From NCBI RefSeq assembly GCF_012349115.1, contig NZ_PQIG01000091.1, positions 1 to 64,000 on the forward strand: 64,000 bases of DNA. Direction: 5' to 3'. How positions within the stretch are numbered: position 1 is the stretch's first letter; every line of letters starts with the position of its first letter. A program made the translations under genes and the position numbers. This document shows, one piece after another, positions 18,463 to 26,500 of this stretch. The stretch comes from Rhizobium ruizarguesonis (lineage in GTDB: Bacteria; Pseudomonadota; Alphaproteobacteria; Rhizobiales; Rhizobiaceae). The notes under the pieces were generated by a model. The model searched no databases, had not been told where the DNA came from, and was given only the letters and a program-made list of their open reading frames with translations.

Positions 18463-18672
18463 ACGAAACAGCGATTCCGCAGCTTTCGCCTCCCCTTGCG
18501 TAATGCCAGAGAAATTTCAGCAGATTCAAGGATCTAGTGACGGGAGTTTAAAATCGCCGTCGCACGAAAGCCGTGCGCCGCCTCGCATTTCGGCACAATT
18601 GAAAGGAAGGATTAACCATTCTTCGGCAAAACTTGCAGCCAGTTCGTGAGTGGTGTTTGCCAAGGAAAATCC

Positions 18673-19224
18673 ATGTATTCGCGCAAGTTTCTCATCGTAT
18701 GCGGGTTGGCCGCCGCGGCATTGTCTCCCGTCGCCGATGTCGCTCCGGCAGCCACTGCTGCAACCCGTGACAAGGCGTTCTTCGATTCCGTCGCCGGCTC
18801 ATGGAAGGGGCCTGGCGAAATCGTCGCCGGCAAGTACAAGGGCACGAAATTCACCTGCAACCTGATCGGTGAGCCCACCGGCGACAGCAGCGCCGGCATC
18901 AAGCTCGACGGCACCTGCCGCGTCGGCGTCTTCAAGCAGCCGATGACCGCCGTCATCTCGCAGTCGGGCTCGACCTACAAGGGCAAGTTCCTCGACGGCG
19001 CCGCCGGCAAGGGCCTTGACGTCGTCTCCGGCGCCGTCTCCGAGGATACTGTCGTTGTCGGCATCAACCGCGCCAAGCTGAATGGCGCGATGATCGCCCG
19101 CGTGCGCGACGACAAGACGATGAACGTCACCGTTTCGGTCAAGGTCGAAAGCCAGATGGTGCCGGTCATCGGCCTGACGCTGACCCGCCAGGTCGACGAG
19201 ATGGCCGTCGGTTCCATCGAGTAG
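18673..19224 (+). CDS. Secreted conserved protein of unknown function
   Basis: The 183-residue protein begins with a clear signal peptide (MYSRKFLIVCGLAAAALSPV, Ala-rich to about residue 30), followed by a soluble beta-rich domain. Residues 40-60 (SVAGSWKGPGEIVAGKYKGT) resemble the opening strand of small barrel proteins, with two cysteines (FTCNL and GTCRV) that could form a disulphide. I do not recognise a functional family. ATG 18673 has AAGGA upstream. A terminator follows the stop, so it is a single-gene unit. Confidence 0.7.
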   Translation: MYSRKFLIVCGLAAAALSPVADVAPAATAATRDKAFFDSVAGSWKGPGEIVAGKYKGTKFTCNLIGEPTGDSSAGIKLDGTCRVGVFKQPMTAVISQSGSTYKGKFLDGAAGKGLDVVSGAVSEDTVVVGINRAKLNGAMIARVRDDKTMNVTVSVKVESQMVPVIGLTLTRQVDEMAVGSIE

Positions 19225-19252
19225 ACAAACCCTACAGTGGATTTTCCTGAAG

Positions 19253-19273
19253 CGGCGGGTTTCCCGCCGTTTT
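19253..19273 (+). terminator. Rho-independent terminator after the secreted protein gene
   Basis: Stem CGGCGGG/CCCGCCG (19253-19259 with 19263-19269) followed by TTTT, about 28 bp after the stop codon. Confidence 0.8.
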
Positions 19274-19278
19274 GCGTT

Positions 19279-19821
19279 TCAGGTCCCCTTGCTTCGGGCG
19301 CTCAGCCACCAGTCGCGACTACCGTCGGCGACCTCGATTCCGGTCACCTCGGCATCCGACAGCCACTCACTCACCGCCCTGCCCCTGACGAGCAGACCCG
19401 GCGCGATATCGGCAAGCGGCATCAGCACGAAACCGCGATCGGTCATGCGCGGATGCGGCAGTTCCAGCCGCGGCGCGTCCTGGATCACATCGCGATAGGT
19501 CAGCACGTCGATATCGAGCGTGCGCGGCCCCCAGCGCTCGATGCGCTCACGTTTCATTTCCCGTTCGATCGACAGGCAGACATCGAGCAAAGCCTCAGGC
19601 TCCAGCCTGGTCTCGACGGCAGCGCAGGCGTTGAAGAAGAAGGATTGGTCCGTCTTGCCCCAGGGCGGCGTGCGATAGAGCCGCGAGACCGCCGTAACCC
19701 GACAGTCGTCCCGTCCGTCCAGCCTCTGCAGCGCGGCCGCCATCGCCTTTACGGGGTCGCCGATATTGCCGCCGAGACCGAGTGTGGCGGATTGCCATGC
19801 GGCCTCAGGCAAAATGTTCAA
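19279..19821 (-). CDS. folK: 2-amino-4-hydroxy-6-hydroxymethyldihydropteridine pyrophosphokinase
   Basis: HPPK transfers pyrophosphate from ATP to 6-hydroxymethyl-dihydropterin, the step before dihydropteroate synthase in folate synthesis. The 180-residue protein has LGLGGNIGDP near the N-terminus, the substrate loop SRLYRTPPWG, and the metal/ATP signature RWGPRTLDIDVLTY with its two catalytic Asp residues, followed by LPHPRM. Its start lies 17 bp inside folB, so folP, folB and folK form one overlapping operon. Confidence 0.96.
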   Translation of the reverse strand: MNILPEAAWQSATLGLGGNIGDPVKAMAAALQRLDGRDDCRVTAVSRLYRTPPWGKTDQSFFFNACAAVETRLEPEALLDVCLSIEREMKRERIERWGPRTLDIDVLTYRDVIQDAPRLELPHPRMTDRGFVLMPLADIAPGLLVRGRAVSEWLSDAEVTGIEVADGSRDWWLSARSKGT

Positions 19822-20170
19822 CGCTCACCTGCACGAAATCGAGCACGCCAGGCACCGGCGCGTTCGGCTTGCGCACCGTGATCTTCGCCCGCCGCACTTG
19901 CGGGAATGTCTCGCAGAGCCCCTTGGCGATATCGAGCGCCAGTGCCTCGATCAGGTAGCGCCGTTTGCCCGTAACGATCTGCTCGATCACGGTGAAGGCG
20001 ACACCGTAGTTGACGGTATCGTTGATCGAATCGCTTTCCAGCGCCTCGCCGGCGACGACATCGAGCTCGGCATCGACGAAGAAACGCTGACCGAGGAATT
20101 CCTCCTCGTCATGCACGCCGTGGCGCGCGAAGAAGGCGCAGTTCTGCAGCGTAATCGTGTAGGTGGTCAT
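19805..20170 (-). CDS. folB: Dihydroneopterin aldolase
   Basis: FolB converts 7,8-dihydroneopterin to 6-hydroxymethyl-dihydropterin plus glycolaldehyde. The 121-residue protein shows the family pattern: FFARHGVHDEEEFLGQRFFVDAELDVV, with the conserved glutamate, NYGVAFTVIEQIV and the Lys-containing RRAKITVRKPNAPV. Its ATG overlaps the folP stop by four bases (ATGA) and its end overlaps folK. Confidence 0.95.
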   Translation of the reverse strand: MTTYTITLQNCAFFARHGVHDEEEFLGQRFFVDAELDVVAGEALESDSINDTVNYGVAFTVIEQIVTGKRRYLIEALALDIAKGLCETFPQVRRAKITVRKPNAPVPGVLDFVQVSVEHFA

Positions 20171-21123
20171 GTCGGCCGCTTCCTCTCGAATTCCTGGCGC
20201 GCATTGAGCATAGCATCGGCGATATCGAGCGCATCCCTGTTGATTGCGACATTGTGCACGCGGAAAACCGCAGCCCCTTGAAGTCTGAGCAGCGCGCTGG
20301 TCGCAGCCGTCGCCGCATCCCTGTCCTGCGCCTCACGCCCCGTTACCGCGCCGAGGAAGCGTTTGCGCGACGTACCGGCGAGCAGCGGCAGACCGAAGCG
20401 GGAAAGTTCGGAAAACCGCGCCATCAGCTCCAGGTTTTCTTCCGCCGTCTCCTTGGCGAAGCCGAAGCCCGGATCGAGCACGATGCGATCGCTGTTGACG
20501 CCTGACGCAGCGGCGATCGCAAGCGATCGCTCGAGGAAATGCACCTGGTCGGCAATCACATCGACAAGTTTTACCCTGTCGCGACCGGTATGCATGATAC
20601 AGAGTCCGGCTCCTGTCACTGCGGCGATATCAGCGATATCGGGCTCCTTCTGCAGCCCGAAGACGTCATTGACGATATGGGCGCCGGCACTGATTGCAAG
20701 CCGCGCCGTTTCGGCGCGATAGGTGTCGATGGAAATCAGCGCCTGGGTGCGGCCGCGTAGCGCCTCGATGACGGGCAGCACGCGCGCCTGCTCCTCGGAA
20801 GGGCTGACGGTTGCTGCGTTCGGCCGGGTCGATTCACCGCCGATATCGACAATTCCGGCACCCTCGCTCACCGCCCGCAGCGCCTGCTCGACCGCCGCAT
20901 CGACGGTTTCAAAGCGTCCGCCGTCGGAGAAGGAGTCCGGCGTCACGTTGATGATCGCCATGATCGTCGAACGACGGCCGAGTTCGATCTCCCGGCCATG
21001 GCCGACACGCCACAATCTGCCTTCGAGCCCTGTCACCAGACTTATCCCATTGGAGACGAAAAAAGCACCATCCGATATTGCGCTTGTGGTGGCTATGCCC
21101 CAAGCTCCCGTCGATTTCAACAC
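20167..21123 (-). CDS. folP: Dihydropteroate synthase
   Basis: FolP joins hydroxymethyl-dihydropterin pyrophosphate to p-aminobenzoate, the sulfonamide target. The TIM-barrel signatures IMAIINVTPDSFSDGG, VDIGGESTRPNA and DPGFGFAKETAEENLEL are present, as is the GTSRKRFLG loop. The given frame begins at a GTG (21123), only 14 bp from the divergent gene start at 21138. The true start may be about 25 codons further in, near SNGISLVTGLEG, which would give the usual length of about 290. First gene of the folP-folB-folK operon. Confidence 0.93.
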   Translation of the reverse strand: MLKSTGAWGIATTSAISDGAFFVSNGISLVTGLEGRLWRVGHGREIELGRRSTIMAIINVTPDSFSDGGRFETVDAAVEQALRAVSEGAGIVDIGGESTRPNAATVSPSEEQARVLPVIEALRGRTQALISIDTYRAETARLAISAGAHIVNDVFGLQKEPDIADIAAVTGAGLCIMHTGRDRVKLVDVIADQVHFLERSLAIAAASGVNSDRIVLDPGFGFAKETAEENLELMARFSELSRFGLPLLAGTSRKRFLGAVTGREAQDRDAATAATSALLRLQGAAVFRVHNVAINRDALDIADAMLNARQEFERKRPT

Positions 21124-21137
21124 GGGTTGCGTTCAGA

Positions 21138-21764
21138 ATGCCGCTTGCAGTGCGTTATATGGTCCTTCCTATCGCCTTTTCCATTGCTCTTTCCCTCTGC
21201 AGCCCCGTGGCAGCCGAAGTGATCGCATCGAAAAGCTATTCTTATTTCGACATTCGCGGCACAACCGCGGATGAGCTCGACCGCGAACTCAGCCGGCGCG
21301 GGCCGACGGCGAGCGGCTCTTCGGCGCGTCATCCCGGCGCCACGAAGATCCGCTTCGGCGGCGAAGCAACCTATATTCAGGATAACGGGCGCTGCCGCGT
21401 CGGCAACGTCAAGGTCACGGTCCACACCCAGATCATCCTGCCGCGCTGGAGCAGCCGCAGGGGCGCCAGCAAGGAGCTGTCGATGATCTGGGACGCTCTG
21501 TCGAGCGATATCAAGCGCCACGAGGAGCGCCACGCCGAGATCGCCCGCGATCAGGCCCGCGCCATGGAGCGCGCCATCCGGGCGCTGCCGCAGCAGCGCG
21601 GCTGCGAAGCCATGCAGGAACTCGTCTCCGACGAATCAGCTCGCGGTATAGAGGAGCACGACCGGCAGCAGGCGCGATTCGACCGGGTCGAGGCGGTCAA
21701 TTTTCAGAAGCGCATGTTGCGGTTGCTGAACAATCGAATCAATGGTCGAGCCGGCGCAAAATAA
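21138..21764 (+). CDS. DUF922-type secreted putative zinc protease
   Basis: The 208-residue protein has a signal peptide (hydrophobic VLPIAFSIALSLCSPVAA, cleavage near residue 26) and a C-terminal part with HEERHAEIA around residues 133-141, an HExxH-like zinc motif (HEERH) typical of DUF922. The first half, SYSYFDIRGTTADELDRELSRRGP, matches the family's opening. Two cysteines (GRCRVG and RGCEAM) may pair. It is probably periplasmic; protease activity is a family guess. It is divergent from folP with almost no space, so the promoters overlap coding sequence. Confidence 0.72.
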   Translation: MPLAVRYMVLPIAFSIALSLCSPVAAEVIASKSYSYFDIRGTTADELDRELSRRGPTASGSSARHPGATKIRFGGEATYIQDNGRCRVGNVKVTVHTQIILPRWSSRRGASKELSMIWDALSSDIKRHEERHAEIARDQARAMERAIRALPQQRGCEAMQELVSDESARGIEEHDRQQARFDRVEAVNFQKRMLRLLNNRINGRAGAK

Positions 21765-21808
21765 GGCTTTTTCAGTTTGGTTGCGAGCGGAAAACCTTAG
21801 CTGCACAA

Positions 21809-21828
21809 CGAAACTTGTGCGAAACTTG
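21809..21828 (+). promoter_or_regulatory. Tandem CGAAACTTG repeat upstream of the candidate small RNA
   Basis: CGAAACTTG occurs twice (21809-21817 and 21820-21828) with 11-bp spacing, one helical turn, a layout typical of a regulator site. It lies about 65-80 bp before the predicted RNA. The factor is unknown. Confidence 0.3.
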
Positions 21829-21891
21829 CACCCTCCCCAGCGATTGAATGGTCATTTTTCATCCTGGCAGACTCAACCGGAACGCGTTAAT

Positions 21892-22040
21892 ATGAACACA
21901 TTCGAAAGTTCAGGTACGGCATCTGCACTTTCATCGCTGGGTTCTCCTGGCGCGTTCCGAAGCCGCGGATGTTCCTCCCTCATCCGTAGGTAATGCGCCC
22001 GCCTCGCCTCGCTCGCTCTAGCGCGCGAGGCGTCTTTTTT
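21892..22040 (+). ncRNA. Candidate small RNA with anti-Shine-Dalgarno loop
   Basis: Downstream of the DUF922 gene there is a compact structured stretch: GAAAGT...ACTTTC (about 21904-21932), a weaker hairpin with loop CTCCT near 21935-21952, a perfect hairpin CGGATG-TTCCTCCCT-CATCCG (21966-21986) exposing an anti-SD sequence, and a terminator (22005-22040). CU-rich anti-SD loops followed by a terminator are the hallmark of alphaproteobacterial alpha-r14/'cuckoo'-type RNAs. A 33-codon open frame (21892-21993) overlaps it, so it could instead encode a small protein. The 5' end is a guess. Confidence 0.5.
22005..22040 (+). terminator. Rho-independent terminator of the candidate small RNA
   Basis: Stem CGCCTCGC (22005-22012) with GCGAGGCG (22025-22032), then TCTTTTTT. 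Only the plus strand has the T-tract, so it does not serve the converging ferredoxin gene. Confidence 0.85.
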
Positions 22041-22080
22041 GATATCGGATTTTTCGGCGACGTTTGAAGCGCAGCGCGCT

Positions 22081-22401
22081 TCAGGCCTGGCGTTCCGGCA
22101 CGTGCACCACGAGCCCGTCATAGACAGCCTTCATCCGGATCTGACAGGACAGCCGCGAGGTCGGGCGTACATCGAAGGCGAAGTCGAGCATGTCCTCTTC
22201 CATCGCTTCCGGCTGGCCGACCTTCTCCGTCCACTCCTCGTCGACATAGATATGACAGGTCGCGCAGGCGCAGGCGCCGCCGCATTCGGCCTCGATGCCG
22301 GGCACCGAATTGCGCACGGCATTCTCCATCACGGTGGAGCCTTGGTCGACGTCGAGGTCGAAGCGCGTGCCGTCGAACGCGACGATGGTAAGTTTGGGCA
22401 T
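22081..22401 (-). CDS. Adrenodoxin-type 2Fe-2S ferredoxin
   Basis: The 106-residue protein carries a [2Fe-2S] cluster ligated by Cys40, Cys46, Cys49 and Cys86 (C-x5-C-x2-C-x36-C, in ECGGACACATCHIY and RLSCQI), the adrenodoxin pattern rather than the plant type. It would pass electrons to a cytochrome P450, Rieske oxygenase or Fe-S assembly. Start ATG 22401 gives the family length. It stands alone, with no isc genes beside it, so its partner is not evident. Confidence 0.93.
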   Translation of the reverse strand: MPKLTIVAFDGTRFDLDVDQGSTVMENAVRNSVPGIEAECGGACACATCHIYVDEEWTEKVGQPEAMEEDMLDFAFDVRPTSRLSCQIRMKAVYDGLVVHVPERQA

Positions 22402-22605
22402 CAGAACTATTTCCGGTCTTCAGGTGGATGGGCGGATTTTCTTCCGACAATTCGACGCGTCAGTCAACATTGGGAAATCCGCGACAACCTCGCAGATCGG
22501 GCCTTCGCCCGCCGTCTTCAAAGCGTCATACCGGACGTCGCAAAAAGACCCGCGGTTCCGCAATGGAACAACGGGCCTCGTTCGAACGGTACCTCAATGC
22601 ATCTC

Positions 22606-22656
22606 GCCCAAAATTGTGCAGCGGTTTTGGGACAACGACATGCGTCAGACAAAGAC
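22606..22656. repeat. Rhizobial repeat GCCCAAAA..TTTTGGGAC (copy 1)
   Basis: CCCAAAAttgtgcagcggTTTTGGGACaacgacatgc recurs with few changes at 51230-51266. The CCCAAAA/TTTTGGG arms form a short hairpin. The rest of the 22402-22663 gap shows no gene. Confidence 0.65.
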
Positions 22657-22663
22657 TTGGAGA

Positions 22664-23047
22664 TCAGCCGCGGCAGAGCTTCAGGATGAAATTCTCGGCA
22701 TCGATAACGGCAGCACCGAGCGCTGCTGTCGCGCCGGCATCACCGCCGGTTTCCTCGACGGCTTCCGCCGTCTGCGACACGCGGAACGCGCCGACCGAGC
22801 TTGCCGCACCCTTCAGCCGGTGCGCGGCTGCGCCAATACGGATGGTTTCGCCACTCGCGATATCCTGGAGGCAGGCACGCGCCTGGCGCGCAAACATCTG
22901 AAGGACTTCGATTTCCAGCGTCTTGTCGCCCATCGTCTGCTTTGCGAGATGGACCAGATCGATCGGCCGGACCTTCGAAGGACACGGTCCCTTTGCATTA
23001 TCCGGCGCCTCGAATACGATGTTCAATGCTGCCATCTGGGCTGCCAT
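22664..23047 (-). CDS. Hpt-domain phosphotransfer protein
   Basis: The 127-residue protein is essentially one histidine phosphotransfer domain. The signature AAAHRLKGAASSVGAFRV places the phospho-accepting His at residue 76. Such proteins relay phosphate between a hybrid kinase receiver and a response regulator. The ATG at 23047 (MAAQMAAL) has GGGAGA 7 nt upstream and is preferred over a longer TTG/ATG frame. It is not ChpT, the usual CckA partner, which is a longer dimeric pseudo-kinase. It is divergent from the polar-growth gene, and a perfect CtrA box sits between them. Confidence 0.85.
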   Translation of the reverse strand: MAAQMAALNIVFEAPDNAKGPCPSKVRPIDLVHLAKQTMGDKTLEIEVLQMFARQARACLQDIASGETIRIGAAAHRLKGAASSVGAFRVSQTAEAVEETGGDAGATAALGAAVIDAENFILKLCRG

Positions 23048-23509
23048 TGCCAATTCTCCCGTCTCTATCGTCCGCAGTTGCAACAGTTCTGCGTCAGGAG
23101 GGTGGCCATCACGTTAAATTCCGGCACATTCATGGCGGAAATCTCGCCATATGGTTAACGTCCGTTAAATATCCCTAAATTATTGGTTTTTAAGCGATGC
23201 CTCGGATTCAAAGATGTTAACAACGGGTTAACGAGCCGTGAATCTCAAGCCTTCATTAATTGTGTGAAGAGCCCAGATGTGTCACTACGATACTGGTGGA
23301 GCGGGTTTATGGTACGCGCCTTTGCCGAGCGAGTGGATAATGGTAGTGTTTTGATACCTTCCGTTTGAAAAAGCGGCTATCTACTCTGAAATGACATGCT
23401 TATCCGTCCTTCGTTGGGATGGAAGGCTGGAACGGCAAAGTTGTTCCCGGGTGAGGCGGAAGCCAGGGATGCGCGGTTGGGCCGGCTGACAGTAACGAGG
23501 CATACCCGA
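23048..23509. other. Divergent intergenic region of hpt and gpr
   Basis: This 460-bp region is AT-richer than its surroundings and contains the CtrA boxes. The frame of the polar-growth gene is open back to 23396, but that part looks non-coding. No other gene is supported. Confidence 0.6.
23154..23232. promoter_or_regulatory. CtrA binding region between hpt and gpr
   Basis: TTAA-CAACGGG-TTAAC (23217-23232) is an exact full CtrA box (TTAA-N7-TTAAC). Two overlapping near-matches on the opposite strand pattern, GTTAA-N7-TAAA, lie at 23154-23169 and 23164-23179. They are 107-185 bp upstream of the Hpt gene and about 280-355 bp upstream of the polar-growth gene. Confidence 0.65.
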
Positions 23510-26500
23510 ATGGCGAACAACAAATACAATGAGTCAATTGAGGACAAGGCGTTCAAGGCATTGGACGAGGCGCTCCAGATCGACTTTAGCAAGGATAATG
23601 TACCGTCTCGCCGCGGCGACGCGCCCCAGGCCCCGGAGGCTAATGTGTCTGATCCATCGAATGCGCGTAATCAGCAGGAAGAAGCGCAGCGCCGCAGCCG
23701 CCGCGGTGCCGCCGGCGAGCAGGCTTCCAGGGGTCCGGCCTTCACGCCCGCCAACGACGCCAGCCGCAATACGCCCGCTTCGATCCTGAAATCCTTTGAC
23801 GGCGCCTCCAGCCGCTCGGCGGTGCGCACCGCCACGCTGTTTTCCGTGCTTTGGGTCATGGCCGGCCTCGGCCTGATGTCGCTGCTTTATGCTCCGCAGA
23901 TCTGGCAGATCCGTTCGCTCGCCGATCTCGTCGCCCTGCCCGGCGTCATCGCCGGCCTCGTCGGCATCATCGTTCCCGTGATGATGTTCTATGCCTTCGC
24001 CATCATGATCTCTCGCGCTCAGGACATGCGCAACGCCGCCCGCTCCATGGCAGAGGTGGCATTGCGCCTGGCAGAGCCGGAAACCATCGCCTCCGAGCGC
24101 ATCATGACCGTCGGCCAGGCCGTGCGCCGTGAGGTCTCGGCCATGAACGAGGGCATCGAGCGCACCATCGCGCGTGCCTCCGAGCTGGAAACGCTCGTCC
24201 ATTCCGAAGTCAATGCGCTTGAACGTTCCTATGCCGACAACGAGTTGCGCGTTCGCGGCCTCGTCCACGAACTCGGCTCCGAGCGTGAGGCGATCGTCAA
24301 CCATGCCGACCGTATCCGCACCTCGATCGGCAGCGTCCACGACCAGCTGAAGGAAGAGCTGTCGCTTGCGACCGAAGAGATCGCGGTGCGGCTTGCCACA
24401 TCGGGCGAAGCCTTCGCCTCGCTGATCGATACGCGCGCCGCGACGATCCTGGAAAAGTCGGACAACGCTCTGCAGTCGATGGGCAGCCTGCTCGCAGCCA
24501 AGACCGATACCCTGTTGCAGACACTCAACGCATCGGGTTTTGCGCTCGCCACAGAATTCGACAACCGCCTCGAAGCGCTCTCCGTCAATCTCAACGACCA
24601 CGGCGAAAGGCTGCTCAGCCAGTTCGAAACGCGCGCCTCGACCATGGACAGCAGCACCGAGAAGCTGAATGCGGCGCTGAACGAGCGCACGCACCAGCTC
24701 AACGAGATCCTGATCGCCCGCACCCGCGAGATCAACGAGAGCCTGACGTCAGGCGAACGCACGATCGGCGGCACGCTTGACGACGTGCTGTCGAAGCTGA
24801 ACAGCGCGCTCGACGAAAAGGGCGCAAGTTTCCGCCAGAGCCTGCAGACCACGGCCGACGACGCCGTCATGGATCTCGACGTGCGCTCCGGCTTCTTCGA
24901 AGAGCGGCTGCAGACGACCGTCGCCCAACTGTCGACCGCCTTCGACGAACGCGTCGCCGAATTCACCAGCGCCTTCGACAAGCGAACCGGCTCGCTCGAT
25001 ACCAAGCTGATCGAGAGCCTCGCTCGTATCAACGAGACGCTGACCGGCGGCTCGGATTCGATCGACGGCATCCTGAATTCCGGCATCGACCGGCTTGGTT
25101 CGTCGATGACCGACCAGTCGCTGGCGCTCGCCACCGCGCTCGCCACCAGCCACGAAGTGCTGGAAAGCACGCTTGGCAACCGCGCAGACGAAATTACCAC
25201 AGCACTCACCAGCCGCACCGGTGAACTGACCTCTGCGCTGCAGAGCGCGACTTCTGAAATCGCGCTGACGCTTGCATCAGGCACCTCCGAACTGCAGGAC
25301 AACCTTCAGACACGCTCGGCCGAACTCCGCGACACGCTACGCACCACCACCACCGATCTGACGACTGCCGTTGCCGCTGGCACAGAGCAGGTGACCGCTG
25401 CCTTCGGCGGTCGCGCCGAGGAGCTGAGCGGCGTGCTTGCTGCGCGTACGGCCGAAATCAGCGAGGCGCTCGGCACCGCCCACGGCCGCATCGACAGCGT
25501 CATGGCAGAGCGCGGCGGCGCGCTGGTCGAGGCGCTGACCACGCATCATGGGCGCTTCGAGGAAGCGCTGGCAACCCGCTCCGACGCCATCATCAATGCC
25601 GTCTCCGGCACCCATGACCGTCTTGCCGAGACGCTCGACGAAAAGGCGATGGCGCTCGCCATTTCCTTGAACGAGAGCCAGGCTCGCATCGAGGACACGC
25701 TCGAGACCCGCTCCGAGGCCTTCCTCAACGCCGTGTCTGGCACGCATGATCGCCTGTCGGAAACGCTGGACAGCAAGGCGGCGGCCCTTACGACCTCGCT
25801 CGACGAGCGCCATGCCCGCATCGAGGATGCGCTTGGAACGCGCGCCGAGGCACTGCTGAACACTGTATCCGGCACGCGCGACCGTCTTGCCGAAACACTC
25901 GACGAAAAGGCGATGGCGCTCGCCATTTCCTTGAACGAGGGCCAGGCCCGCATCGAGGATACGCTGGAAACCCGCTCCGCGGCGCTGCTGAACGCCGTCT
26001 CCGGCACCCATGATCGTCTCTCGGAGACTCTGGACGGCAAGGCGGCAGCTTTTGCCACCTCGCTGAGCGAAGGCCATGCCCGTATCGAGAATACGCTCGA
26101 AACCCGCTCCGCAGCGCTGCTGAACGCCGTTTCCGGCACCCATGATCGCCTCTCCGAGACGCTGGACGAAAAGGCGATGGCCCTCGCCATCTCCCTCAAC
26201 GAAACCCAGACGCGTATCGAAGACACGCTGGAAACCCGCTCGGCAGCCCTGCTGAATGCGGTCTCCGGCACCCATGACCGCCTGTCCGAGACGCTGGACG
26301 AGAAGGCGATGACGCTCGCCATCTCGCTCAATGAGAGCCAGTCGCGGATCGAAGACACGCTGGAAGCACGCTCTGAAGCCTTCCTCAAGGCCGTGTCCGG
26401 CACGCACGACCGACTCTCGGAAACGCTCGACGAAAAGGCGACGGCGATCGCCGCCTCCCTGAACGAGGGCCAGAGCCGCCTGCAGGACACCCTGGAGAGC

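Noticed and set aside
22664..23047. Hpt protein as ChpT, the CckA partner
   Set aside because: ChpT is about 200-250 residues and has a degenerate ATPase domain; this protein is a single 127-residue Hpt domain.
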